From NCBI RefSeq assembly GCF_900104025.1, contig NZ_FNIQ01000005.1:434001-498000 (forward strand): a DNA stretch of 64,000 nucleotides, given 5' to 3'. The notes beneath the pieces were generated by a model that worked only from the letters and a program-made list of their open reading frames with translations, was not told where the DNA came from and did no database searches. The DNA is from Geodermatophilus sp. DSM 45219 (GTDB taxonomy: Bacteria > Actinomycetota > Actinomycetes > Mycobacteriales > Geodermatophilaceae). A program made the translations under genes and the position numbers. Shown here in pieces: positions 49,976 to 57,944 of this stretch (positions within the stretch are counted from its first letter, which is position 1; every line of letters starts with the position of its first letter).

Positions 49976-50398
49976 CTAGGTCCTGAGCAGACAGAGAGCA
50001 GCGAGGTCCGGAGGGCGAGGAGGGCGCAGCCAGCCGACCGACCCACGTACGCGTGGTACGAGGGTGCGGCTCTCGAGGGAGGACAGCCTCCGGACCGCGG
50101 CCGCCACGAGCAGCGCCATCCCCATGAGCAGCACGGCGAGGCAGGCGTTCCAGGCATGGGACGCCCCCGAGTGGGACGTACTGCCGTGGTTCGTCCGCTC
50201 CTCGTCGTGCGCCGTGACCTGGTCTGCCGATGACACCGCACCGGCCAGGAGGAGGTCCATCCCGCCTTCGAGGGTCGACGTCCCGACGTGGGACGCCGGG
50301 GCCGCACCCTGCTCCGTCGCCATCGACGGGACCCCGTGCATGAGGAAGACGGCGGCCAGCAAGACCGTAATGCACGTTTGTCGCACCGGAACGGCCAC
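49976..50398 (-). CDS. DUF6153-like membrane protein
   Basis: This 140-residue protein has a hydrophobic N-terminus (ITVLLAAVFLMHGVPSMA), a central His/Ser-rich outward loop (NHGSTSHSGASHAWNACL), a second membrane helix and a basic tail. The MHG...His-loop...CLAVL pattern resembles DUF6153. A BlaI-type operator lies 22 bp upstream. It heads the unit with the DUF305 lipoprotein. Confidence 0.65.
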   Translation of the reverse strand: MAVPVRQTCITVLLAAVFLMHGVPSMATEQGAAPASHVGTSTLEGGMDLLLAGAVSSADQVTAHDEERTNHGSTSHSGASHAWNACLAVLLMGMALLVAAAVRRLSSLESRTLVPRVRGSVGWLRPPRPPDLAALCLLRT

Positions 50399-50419
50399 CC
50401 CCCTACTCCCCGGGCCACG

Positions 50420-50438
50420 GTACTACGCCGTGTAGTAG
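50420..50438 (-). promoter_or_regulatory. BlaI-type operator, site 2
   Basis: GTACTA-N7-TAGTAG lies immediately upstream of the DUF6153-DUF305 unit. It is close to the TACTAC...GTAGTA sites bound by mycobacterial BlaI. Confidence 0.75.
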
Positions 50439-50472
50439 AGCCGTCCGCGCCGGAGGTGGAGCGTCCACGCGG

Positions 50473-51174
50473 TCACGCCGGAGCCGAGCCCGCCAGCGAC
50501 GCGTAGACGATGACGTTCTCCAGATAGCTGCGGGAGCGCTCGTCGAAGGCGCCGCCGCAGGTGACCAGACGCAGCGCAGCGTGGTCGGTGTCGCCGTAGA
50601 CCTCGTCGGTCGGGAACTGCGCCTTGGGGTGGCTGACGACCCGGTCCACGGCAAAGACAGCGGTGGTGCCGTCGGCACGGGTGACGTCGATGGTGTCCCC
50701 CGGCACGAGAGCCCCGAGCTCGAAGAACACGCCTGGTCCGTACTCGGCGGAGTCGACGTGGCCGAGGATCACGGAGGGGCCGAGCTCTCCTGGCGTCGGC
50801 GAGTGGCGGTACCAGCCGGCGGGAGCGTCCTCGCTCAGCGGCGGGACCTCGACCGTGTCGTCGGGGTTGAGCCCGAGCTGCAGCAGGTCGGAGGTGACGC
50901 CGATGGCCGGGATGTGCATCCGGACGGGGTTGGCAGCAGGTAGCGGGTGGATGGCGTCCGCGGCCGGCTGCGGCCGGTTCCGCGGTCCACCCGCTGCCCC
51001 CGGGGGGTCGGGTACCGCCGGGGCCGTCGCCGCTGCGGCGGGCGCCGGCGGCTGCGGCGCGTACACCGGCGTCCCCACACCGAGGAGGACGAGGCCGACG
51101 CCGGCCAGCACGAGCAGCGCGGCCAGCCCGACCGCCAGGTGCCGGACCGGACCGCGCTGCTCGTCCCTGGACAC
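50473..51174 (-). CDS. srtF: Class F sortase
   Basis: This 233-residue membrane-anchored transpeptidase has one N-terminal helix (residues ~12-34), a Pro/Ala linker, then the sortase barrel. The catalytic set is visible: His in VILGHVDS, Cys in LRLVTCGGAFD and Arg in the following SRSYLENVIVYA strand. It would join a sorting-signal protein to the wall; the DUF305 protein 18 bp upstream is the obvious substrate. It starts at GTG 51174. Confidence 0.88.
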   Translation of the reverse strand: MSRDEQRGPVRHLAVGLAALLVLAGVGLVLLGVGTPVYAPQPPAPAAAATAPAVPDPPGAAGGPRNRPQPAADAIHPLPAANPVRMHIPAIGVTSDLLQLGLNPDDTVEVPPLSEDAPAGWYRHSPTPGELGPSVILGHVDSAEYGPGVFFELGALVPGDTIDVTRADGTTAVFAVDRVVSHPKAQFPTDEVYGDTDHAALRLVTCGGAFDERSRSYLENVIVYASLAGSAPA

Positions 51175-51192
51175 GTGCTGTTCGACCTGCGA

Positions 51193-51972
51193 TCAGCGTC
51201 CGGCGGAGCTGCGGCGGCGGAGCGCGAGGGCACCGCCAGCAGCACCGGCGACGACCAGGCCGGCGCCGGTGGCGATCAGGCCACCGTTTTGGGGATCAGC
51301 GGTGCTGCCACCGCCGGTCTCAGCCGCACCCGTGGGCACCAGGGACACCTGGCCGCTCAGCTGCTCGCGCAGCTGGTTCATGGTCGCCAGCTGCTGCAGC
51401 TGGCCGTCGTGGATCTCCTGCTCGATCGCCCGGGCCTGGTCGCTGGTGGCACCGGGCAGCGCGGTGTCGGCCATCATGATCGCCGACATGTGGTGGCTGC
51501 TGAAGGTGTCGAGCCACTTCTTGTCGAACGCCTCACCGGTCAGCGACCGCAACTCGGCCATCTCCTGCTCGTTGAAGGTCATCAGCGGCTCCTCCATCTC
51601 GTGAGGAGCTGATCCCGAAGCCGCAATGGCCTCCAGCACCGGGAGCTGCGACTGCTGCGACTGCTGTGCGGCCTGCGCGACGTCGCGGACCCCCGGGGTG
51701 GTCGCCTTCTCGATCGCCATCTGGGTCATCTCGATACCCGTCCGGTGGTGCGGGACCATCATCGTGGCGAACCGGACGTCGGTGGAGCTGGCGTTCTCGA
51801 CCTGCGGCGCTGGCGTGGACGTCGGCGCCGGCGTCTCGTGGCTGTCGGCTGCCGCGTGCGGAAGAGCCCCGCCGCCGACCAGCAAGCCCGTCCAGGCGGC
51901 GGCGCCAATGGTCGCGACAGCCAGCCGGCTGCCTCGACGCGACGGGATCGATCGGGTGGGGTACGAGTTCAT
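51193..51972 (-). CDS. DUF305 surface protein with C-terminal sorting signal
   Basis: This 259-residue protein has a signal peptide (RLAVATIGAAAWTGLLVGGG, cleavage after AAA). The DUF305 domain has FATMMVPHHRTGIEMTQMA and WLDTFSSHHMSAIMMADTA. The C-terminus has LVPTGAAETGG, a hydrophobic span (GLIATGAGLVVAGAAGGALAL) and RRRSS, a wall-sorting layout though not a strict LPXTG. ATG 51972 has GGAGGAG upstream; longer in-frame starts are rejected. It is co-transcribed with the sortase. Divergent from blaI, with BlaI operator site 3 between. Confidence 0.85.
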   Translation of the reverse strand: MNSYPTRSIPSRRGSRLAVATIGAAAWTGLLVGGGALPHAAADSHETPAPTSTPAPQVENASSTDVRFATMMVPHHRTGIEMTQMAIEKATTPGVRDVAQAAQQSQQSQLPVLEAIAASGSAPHEMEEPLMTFNEQEMAELRSLTGEAFDKKWLDTFSSHHMSAIMMADTALPGATSDQARAIEQEIHDGQLQQLATMNQLREQLSGQVSLVPTGAAETGGGSTADPQNGGLIATGAGLVVAGAAGGALALRRRSSAGR

Positions 51973-52317
51973 GCTGCTCCTCCGTGTTGTGCTGCGGCCC
52001 TGTGGCGGGCGGCCGCGTGCATGGCGGCCGCCAGATCGGCCGCCGCGCCCGCATACCCGCCACTCGACCGCCGAGCGGTCGGAAGACGTCTGACTGCCTC
52101 GGCGGCGGCGGGCCACCACTCCCTGCGGTTGCTACTACGCTGATTAGTAGTGACGGGGCGCGGTTGCGCCCCGGCCGTTGCTCACGGCGGACAGCGGTCA
52201 CCAGTGTGTTGTCGCCGGTCGGTGGACCCGACCCGTGGCAGTACCGTGATCGACTCAGCGCACGGATCCGCGGGACCTCGCGGGTCCATCCCGGCACAGC
52301 GTCACGGAGGAGCGTCC
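51973..52317. promoter_or_regulatory. Divergent control region between DUF305-sortase and blaI-M56 units, with operator site 3
   Basis: CTACTA-N7-TAGTAG at 52132-52150 is a near-perfect dyad 160 bp from the DUF305 start and 168 bp from the blaI start. It probably controls both directions. The remaining ~300 bp has no gene and no other clear element. Confidence 0.75.
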
Positions 52318-52680
52318 ATGCCACGCCTGGGTCCACTCGAGGCCGCCATCATGGACGTCCTCTGGTCCTCCGACGGGCCGCTCACCGTGCGCGAGGTCAT
52401 CGACCGGATGCACGGCCGGCGTGCGCTGGCGTACACCACCGTCATGACGGTGCTGACCAACCTGTACCGGAAGGACATGGTGGAGCGCGAACCAGCCGGA
52501 CGGGCCTACAGGTACCGGCCGTCGGTGTCCCGCGAGGAGGCCGCTGCCGCTTCCCTGCGAGAGGTCCTCGATGCGTCGAGCGACCCGCGGTCGGTCCTCA
52601 TGCACTTCGCCGAGACCGCCTCCGACGAGGAGTCGACGATCCTGCGGGACGGCCTGGCTCGGCGTTCGCAGCAGCCATGA
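52318..52680 (+). CDS. blaI: BlaI/MecI/CopY family repressor
   Basis: This 120-residue winged-helix protein begins LGPLEAAIMDVLWSSDGPLTVREVIDRM. YTTVMTVLTNLYRKDMVERE is the recognition helix and wing, and the C-terminal half is a dimerisation helix. It is the likely owner of the three TACTA-N7-TAGTA sites in this window. In beta-lactamase systems BlaI is cleaved on signal; CopY members respond to copper. The metal-gene targets here make a copper link plausible. ATG 52318 has GGAGGAG upstream and overlaps the next gene by ATGA. Confidence 0.9.
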   Translation: MPRLGPLEAAIMDVLWSSDGPLTVREVIDRMHGRRALAYTTVMTVLTNLYRKDMVEREPAGRAYRYRPSVSREEAAAASLREVLDASSDPRSVLMHFAETASDEESTILRDGLARRSQQP

Positions 52681-53615
52681 CCTCGCTGATCACCCTCCTG
52701 GTCGCCAGCGTGGTCGTCGGTCTCCTCGGCCACCGCCCTCTGCGGTGGATGGCTGACCGGCGCGTCGACCCCACCGTCCTGCTGATCGGCTGGACGCTGT
52801 CCGGCATCGGCCTGGTGGTCACGGTGGTGGCCTCGGCCACACTCCTGGTCGCCCCACCGCACGAGCACCGCTCGCCCGGGTTGTTCCGGCTGGCCGGAGA
52901 CTGCCTGGCCGCGATCTCCGCCGGCGCAGTTCCGGGTGGACGGGAAGCGCTGGCCGCGCTGGGCATCGCCATTGCGACCGGCGTTCTGGCCAGACTCGCC
53001 TGGGTCACACGGACGCGGGTCCGGGCCCGGCGGGAGCGGGCACCGCACCTCGAGCAACTTCGGCTCCTCGCCGGCCAGGCACCGCCTGACCAGCCGCTGT
53101 GGATCCGGGACGACCGCCCCGTAGCGATGTCCGTGGGTGGCCGTTCGGGGGTCATCATCATGAGCGACACGCTGCGCCGGCAGCTGACGCCCGCGGCCGT
53201 CGCCGCCACGCTGGAACACGAGCGCGCCCACCTCCGCGGCCGCCACCACCAGCTGCTGGCGATCGCGCAGACGCTCGCCTCTGCGTTCCCCGTCTGCCCG
53301 TTGCTGCGCCACGCCCCGTCGGCGGTCGAAGACCTGGTGGAGCTCGCCGCCGACGCCAGGGCCGCGCGTCGCTGCGGTCCCGCCGCCGTGCAGGAAGCCC
53401 TCTGCCGACTCACCGGCCAGGCGCCACCGGCCATGGGCCTGGCGATGGCCAGCCGCCTGGTCTACGTACGTCTGGCGCGATTGAGCGCCGAACCCGCCGG
53501 TGGCCGACGCCTGTCCCGCGCGGTCGGCTGCGCAGCCGTGGCCACGGGAGCACTGTTGCTACCGGTCGCAGCGGGCCTGTCGGCACTGGACGTCATCGGC
53601 TGCGTGGTGGCCTGA
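52677..53615 (+). CDS. M56 (BlaR1-like) membrane metalloprotease
   Basis: This 312-residue protein has four membrane helices and a cytoplasmic zinc protease domain. The HExxH site is TLEHERAHLRGRHH, with a downstream ELAADARAA providing the third ligand (E/D). No extracellular beta-lactam sensor domain is present. The signal must be sensed by the membrane part or a partner. It is translationally coupled to blaI and presumably inactivates it. Confidence 0.87.
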   Translation: MTSLITLLVASVVVGLLGHRPLRWMADRRVDPTVLLIGWTLSGIGLVVTVVASATLLVAPPHEHRSPGLFRLAGDCLAAISAGAVPGGREALAALGIAIATGVLARLAWVTRTRVRARRERAPHLEQLRLLAGQAPPDQPLWIRDDRPVAMSVGGRSGVIIMSDTLRRQLTPAAVAATLEHERAHLRGRHHQLLAIAQTLASAFPVCPLLRHAPSAVEDLVELAADARAARRCGPAAVQEALCRLTGQAPPAMGLAMASRLVYVRLARLSAEPAGGRRLSRAVGCAAVATGALLLPVAAGLSALDVIGCVVA

Positions 53616-53625
53616 CGCCATTGGT

Positions 53626-54159
53626 TCACCCGATGGCCGACGCCTGGGACCGGCCCGGCGGCCGGGCCGCCGCCCTGCGGCCGAACCGGGTCAGACCGCG
53701 GGGCTTGACCACCCCGAGCAGCGTCGCGGCCAGCAGCAGTACCAGGGCCAGCACCGCGTGCAGCAGCGGCGAGGGATTGCGGATCTCACCGAGCCCGGCG
53801 GCCGGGTCTGCCGCCGTGTCCGCCATCGCGGCGAAGGTCCGCAGGTAGAGCAGCAGGACCGCGGAGGCGAGGACGGTGATCAGCAGCTTGAGCATCACCC
53901 AGTAGTGCCGTAGCAGGCCCCACGGGGTGCCCAGCGACTGGACGACGCCGGTCACCAGGGACAGCAGGGCGAGCGGCACGAGCATGAACCGGGCGGCCGG
54001 TTCCATCACCAGGTAGGCGCCGCGGACCGTCGTCACGTCGTCGCTGACCAGGCCCACGGTGGCGAGCGCGATGAACGTGACGACGGCGCCCACCCAGCCG
54101 ACGGACGTCGTGACGTGGGCGGTCAGCGCTGCCTTCCGGATGCGCGGCGACAGAGTCAT
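53626..54159 (-). CDS. Four-helix membrane protein (DUF2269/CopD-like)
   Basis: This ~177-residue protein has four membrane helices: AHVTTSVGWVGAVVTFIALATVG, then MEPAARFMLVPLALLSLVTG, LLRHYWVMLKLLITVLASAVLLL and LLHAVLALVLLLAATLLGV. His residues (AHV, RHYW, LHAV) sit within helices as in DUF2269 or CopD-like proteins, so haem or copper binding is possible. Start ATG 54159 overlaps the upstream small gene stop by 4 nt. Confidence 0.65.
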   Translation of the reverse strand: MTLSPRIRKAALTAHVTTSVGWVGAVVTFIALATVGLVSDDVTTVRGAYLVMEPAARFMLVPLALLSLVTGVVQSLGTPWGLLRHYWVMLKLLITVLASAVLLLYLRTFAAMADTAADPAAGLGEIRNPSPLLHAVLALVLLLAATLLGVVKPRGLTRFGRRAAARPPGRSQASAIG

Positions 54160-54353
54160 GCACCCGCCGTCGCAGCAGCGGCGCCCAGCAGCAACGCTTC
54201 CGACCCTCCGGCGGATGACATGTGCCGGGCGGGTCCGTGCGAGCCACCCACCGCCCACAGGACGACGAGCAGCAGGACCAGGACGACCGCGGTGATGACC
54301 ACCACTGTCACCCAGCGGGGTCTGCGGTGACCGGGGTCTGCATCGAGGGACAT
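54156..54353 (-). CDS. 65-residue small membrane protein
   Basis: It starts MSLDADPGHRRPRW with one membrane helix (VTVVVITAVVLVLLLVVLWAVGG) and an outward tail containing His/Met (SHGPARHMSS). The start ATG 54353 is chosen because GAGGAG ends 5 nt upstream. It is the first gene of a two-gene unit with the four-helix protein, facing the TetR operators. The family is unknown. Confidence 0.65.
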   Translation of the reverse strand: MSLDADPGHRRPRWVTVVVITAVVLVLLLVVLWAVGGSHGPARHMSSAGGSEALLLGAAAATAGA

Positions 54354-54390
54354 GAACACTCCTCAGGACGGCGACATCCGCACTGTACGA

Positions 54391-54421
54391 GACACGTGTC
54401 TAACCTCAATACAGTCTGTAT
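54391..54421. promoter_or_regulatory. Divergent operator region with two palindromes
   Basis: GACACGTGTC (54391-54400) and ATACAG-T-CTGTAT (54409-54421) are both perfect dyads between the divergent small membrane gene and tetR gene. The second has the size of a TetR-family half-site pair. A TACGAT element (54436-54441) follows it. Confidence 0.65.
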
Positions 54422-54448
54422 GGCGCGTCGACTCCTACGATGCACGCC

Positions 54449-55051
54449 GTGCCGAAACTGTGGACCGACACCGTCGAGGCCCACCGTCGCGAGGTGCGGG
54501 ACGCCGTCCTGGACACCACCGCCGCCCTCGTCGCACGGCACGGCCTGCGTTCGGTGACCATGTCGCGCGTCGCCGAGGAGGTCGGGATCGGGCGAGCGAC
54601 GCTCTACAAGTACTTCTCCGACCTCGAGTCCATACTGCTGGCCTGGCACGAACGCCAGATCGCCTCACACCTCTCCGAACTCGCGGAGTTGCGGGACAGC
54701 GCTGACCCCGCCAGCCACCGCCTCTCGGCCGTGCTCGCCCGCTATGCGCGGCTGTCGAGGCCCTCCGCAGGACACCGCGGGAGTGATCTTGCCGCCCGTC
54801 TGCACGGCAGCGAGGACGTCGTCCGCGCGGCCGGGCAGCTCCACGGCATGCTCGTAGAGCTCATCGAAGCCGGGGCCCGGGACGGCGAGCTCCGCAGCGA
54901 CGTCCCGGCGGTGGAACTGGCGACCTACTGCCTCCATGCGCTCGTCGCCGCCGACGACCTGGAGTCCGACGATGCGGTGGAGCGGCTGGTCGGCGTGGTC
55001 CTCACCGGGCTGCACCCGGAGAACGTCGGGAGTTCGTCGGCTCCCGATTGA
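54449..55051 (+). CDS. TetR/AcrR family transcriptional regulator
   Basis: This ~200-residue regulator has the TetR helix-turn-helix VTMSRVAEEVGIGRATLYKYFSDLESIL at residues ~35-62 and a C-terminal ligand domain. Start GTG 54449 is 7 nt after TACGAT, which fits a leaderless mRNA; ATG 54440 is the alternative. It probably represses itself and the divergent membrane-protein unit. The ligand is unknown. Confidence 0.85.
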   Translation: MPKLWTDTVEAHRREVRDAVLDTTAALVARHGLRSVTMSRVAEEVGIGRATLYKYFSDLESILLAWHERQIASHLSELAELRDSADPASHRLSAVLARYARLSRPSAGHRGSDLAARLHGSEDVVRAAGQLHGMLVELIEAGARDGELRSDVPAVELATYCLHALVAADDLESDDAVERLVGVVLTGLHPENVGSSSAPD

Positions 55052-55370
55052 CCTCGATCGCGCCTCCCCGCATCGCCGCCGACGCCGATCGCCCCCCGGG
55101 CTGGCGGATACGGCGCTCCGTGCGCTGAGCACGACCTCCTGGCCGTTCCTGTGCGTGCTGTGGCCCGGCCCACTCGGCCCGCCCAGAGCTCGAAGGGTGA
55201 ACACGTCCAGGCGGCTGGGAAGAGGCACGGGAGCGGACTGATGCCCGCCCGGTCGATGCACGGCCGCCTGCAGGGTCACAGCGATGCGGACTCGACGTGC
55301 GCGCTGCCCCCAACAGCGCACTCCATCGCTACGCTTGCCCGCAGGCCGCCGTTCGGCGGAAGGGGTAGCC
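55052..55370. other. Gene-free interval
   Basis: These 319 bp follow tetR. No coding frame or strong repeat was found. A promoter for the next gene is expected but not identified. Confidence 0.5.
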
Positions 55371-56084
55371 ATGACGTCGGCAACCGGCACCCACGTGAAC
55401 CGTCAGCTCCTGCGGTGGAGCGGTGCGTTGCTTCTCGGCGGGCTCGTCCTCACCACGGCCGTGACCATGCTGTTCCACCCGTCCGGTGACGAGGACGTCC
55501 ACGAGTCGATCTTCGCTCAGTACGCCGCGAGTGACTCCTGGGAGTGGGTTCACTTCGCCCAGTTCGTCGGGGTCCTGCTGGCCCTCGGCGGGCTCATCGT
55601 CCTCCATCGAGTACTGCGGGCCCGAACGCCGACATTGTCGGCGGTCGCCGCCGGGCTGACCGTGGCCACGGCCGCGGTCTGGGCCGGGCTGCAGGCCATC
55701 GACGGGATCACCCTGAAGCAGGCCGTCGATGCCTGGGCCGTCGCTGATGGGTTCGACGAGGCCGTCCGCTCCGCCGACGCGGAGATCGTGCGGTGGACGG
55801 AGTGGGGCGCGCAGAGCTACTTCCGGGTGCTGCTGGGCGCCACGATGTTGCTGTTCGGCGTCGCGATCCTCGTCACGCGCCTGTTGGCCGGCTGGACGGG
55901 CTGGGTCGCGATGGTCGCCGCGATCCTGTCGCTCGGCATCGGGGTCGACGTGGGGTACAGCGGTCTCGACAGCGGGTTCCAGCAGATCGCCTCCCCGGCC
56001 TTCCAGGTCCTCATGCTGGCCTTCGCGGTCGGCGTCATCGTCGCCGCAGCCCGCGGACGCGTGAGCACCTCCGCGCACGACTGA
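55371..56084 (+). CDS. Hypothetical membrane protein (DUF4386-like)
   Basis: This 237-residue protein has six membrane helices, for example LLLGGLVLTTAVTMLF and FVGVLLALGGLIVLH. It has an acidic outward loop after TM1 (HPSGDEDVHESIFAQYAASDSWEWVHFAQ), a pattern of DUF4386-type integral membrane proteins. Start ATG 55371 has GGAAGGGG upstream. The function is unknown. Confidence 0.65.
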   Translation: MTSATGTHVNRQLLRWSGALLLGGLVLTTAVTMLFHPSGDEDVHESIFAQYAASDSWEWVHFAQFVGVLLALGGLIVLHRVLRARTPTLSAVAAGLTVATAAVWAGLQAIDGITLKQAVDAWAVADGFDEAVRSADAEIVRWTEWGAQSYFRVLLGATMLLFGVAILVTRLLAGWTGWVAMVAAILSLGIGVDVGYSGLDSGFQQIASPAFQVLMLAFAVGVIVAAARGRVSTSAHD

Positions 56085-56462
56085 CAGCTCACAGGGGCCC
56101 TCGGCCACCACCCGCTGAGCTGCACGTCAGCGAGCGTCACGCGGTCCGCTGGTCACTGCAGGCCCGTGAGCGGTCCCGGCACCGGCCGGCCCTTCCACGA
56201 GATGTGCGAGGTCTGCTGGCCACCGTCCGCGACGGCCGGATCGTCGACTGGGCGGAACTGGAGGACAACGACGACCGCCGCCGGCAGGTGCGCGCCGCTG
56301 ACGTCGTCTGAGCGGTGTGCGGGACCGGACCCACCAGCTCTACTGGAGGCAGGCCGACCCGGGCATGAGGGCCGAGGCCGTCACTGGGACCCAAGCGGTC
56401 ATCGACGAGACTGCACCTCGGCGCCTCCTCCGTCGCCGCCACGCGGTAGGCAGACTGGCACC
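56085..56462. other. Interval with ester-cyclase remnant and a shared 70-bp repeat
   Basis: Bases ~56097-56167 (CGCTGAGCTGCACGTCAGCGAGCG, partial, then CCGCTGGTCACTGC) resemble 59185-59250. The SnoaL remnant follows. From 56312 to 56462 there is no gene signal. The long similarity suggests duplicated or shuffled cassette ends. Confidence 0.5.
56166..56311 (+). pseudogene. Decayed SnoaL-like ester cyclase fragment
   Basis: GPGTGRPFHEM and, after a one-base deletion near 56218, VRDGRIVDWAELEDNDDRRRQVRA align with GRPGTGRAFRDV and VRGGRSVDWWGLEDDDDRRRQLRA of the intact gene at 28310. Only the C-terminal third survives. Confidence 0.7.
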
Positions 56463-57206
56463 ATGGGCGAGCTGCTTCTCGGCGGCCTGATCGGCTTCCT
56501 CATCGGCGCTCCTTTAGGAGCTCTGTTTCGGCCACCACTAGCGAGACTGGAGAAGACTGCTCGTCGCGTGTGGCGTCAGCCGGCGGTGAAGGTGCATGTC
56601 GAACGCGACCCGACGGTCATCTGGGCCGACGCTCCTGACTGGGTTGGCTTCTCCTTGTACTTCCGGCACCCCTTGACTCTTCCCGCAGCGCCCGCGCAAC
56701 GTGACAGCTGGCTGGCCTGGGGTCGTCAGGCGGGCGGCCTAGACGCCTACACGACGATGCTGTCCGTGACACTGCAGGCCGACGCGCAGACGTCCGTGGT
56801 CATCGAAGAGCTCCGAGTCCTCCACAGTGCGCGTCCGGTCACGGACGGTCTCGTGCTGATCAGAGGCGTCGGGGGAGCCGATCTGACCCCGCGTCGAGTC
56901 CATGTTGACCTTGATTCCCCGGACGGCCCCGGCGTGACCTTCCACGGCCCCGGGGGCGCTCCGGAGCCTGCTCCGAAGTTCGTCCTGGGACCGGGAGACA
57001 TCGAGCGCTTCCACATCTGGGCCGAGGCTCGAACGGGCTGGCACGAGTGGACGGTCGACCTCCTGCTGCTCGTCGACGGCCGGCGCGAGGTCGTGACGAT
57101 CGACGACTTCGGGGGTCCCTTCGTGACCGTCGGAGGGGACGGTCTACCGCAGAGGATGAACCTGGCAGGCACCAGCGAGTGGACTGTTTGGCCAGACGGC
57201 GCCTGA
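56463..57206 (+). CDS. Hypothetical protein with N-terminal membrane anchor, 247 residues
   Basis: It starts MGELLLGGLIGFLIGAPLGALF (one membrane segment or signal). A basic stretch and a beta-rich body follow, with FSLYFRHPLTLP, IEELRVLHSARPVTDGLVLIRG and a Trp-rich end (TGWHEWTVDLLLLVDG). It resembles a small immunoglobulin-like or carbohydrate-interacting fold only in general. GC3 is lower than its neighbours, suggesting separate acquisition. No family is recognised. Confidence 0.55.
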   Translation: MGELLLGGLIGFLIGAPLGALFRPPLARLEKTARRVWRQPAVKVHVERDPTVIWADAPDWVGFSLYFRHPLTLPAAPAQRDSWLAWGRQAGGLDAYTTMLSVTLQADAQTSVVIEELRVLHSARPVTDGLVLIRGVGGADLTPRRVHVDLDSPDGPGVTFHGPGGAPEPAPKFVLGPGDIERFHIWAEARTGWHEWTVDLLLLVDGRREVVTIDDFGGPFVTVGGDGLPQRMNLAGTSEWTVWPDGA

Positions 57207-57653
57207 GCAAGCTTGCGACACTGCCACTGCGACCGGCTGATACGCGCGATCGTGGAACCGGCAACCTTGAGCAGGCCCCGCCTCCTTGCAATCGTGTGGA
57301 CGACCGTGGATGCCCACGGGTGCGGGCGGCTTCACCCCGACCCCGTACACCCGGACTGGAGGACCACTGGAGGTCCGCGGTTGACCTCCCGGGGCCCGCC
57401 GCCTACGGACAGGCGTCCTGCCCGGCGAGCCTGGGGCCGCACGGTTCAGCAGCTCCCGGCGGCGCCCCGCCCTGGATGCACGGCGGGCTGCGGGTCACCG
57501 ATGCTGCCGGTGCGGATCTCAAGTGGATCGTGCAGTGGTGCGCAAGTGGTCCGGTGGGCGCTCGTGCAGTGGCCTGCCGCGCGCTGGGGACGTCGGAGCC
57601 AACGGTGTTGGCGCCCGTCGCGCTCCTGGCCGCTCCCGCACAACCGGCTCCCC

Positions 57654-57741
57654 CCGGCTGCAGCGGGCCGGGGGAAGGGTGGGCCGCAGGCCCATCCCGG
57701 AGGGACGCGTCAGCGCCCTTCCCGCGGCCCGCTGCAGCCGG
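57654..57741. repeat. Large imperfect inverted repeat, copy 1
   Basis: Arms 57654-57679 and 57716-57741 pair at 25 of 26 positions (outer CCGGCTGCAGCGGGCC and complement). A nested hairpin TGGGCC-GCA-GGCCCA lies at 57680-57694. A second, more diverged copy is at 61923-62009 near the right end. Confidence 0.75.
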
Positions 57742-57798
57742 CATCCTCGGCCGGGTGTGGGGGCGGCGCCGCCGGTCACCAGTGCGGTCTTCCGGCTG

Positions 57799-57825
57799 CG
57801 TCGATCACCGGACCGGTGATCGACG
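57799..57825. promoter_or_regulatory. 27-bp perfect palindrome
   Basis: The 13-bp half-site CGTCGATCACCGG is followed by a single A and the exact complement. The absence of a loop argues against a terminator and for a dimeric DNA-binding protein or recombinase site. Confidence 0.55.
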
Positions 57826-57944
57826 ATCCTGGTCCGGTCACGGCCGTCCCGCACCGCGCTGTCCAGGAGGCACACCGCGCCATCTCCGACAGCATGGGCC
57901 ACCCGCGCGGAGTGCGACGGTGCACACGGCTACAGCGAGTCAGC

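Larger units (their letters stand above)
57207..57944. other. 738-bp gene-free interval with large inverted repeat and palindrome
   Basis: No credible coding frame is present. The interval holds the long inverted repeat at 57654-57741 and a 27-bp palindrome at 57799-57825, both annotated separately, downstream of the second xis gene. Confidence 0.6.

Noticed and set aside
52677-53615. Beta-lactam sensor-transducer BlaR1
   Set aside because: The protease domain fits M56, but there is no extracellular penicillin-binding domain and no beta-lactamase gene nearby, so a beta-lactam role is not supported.
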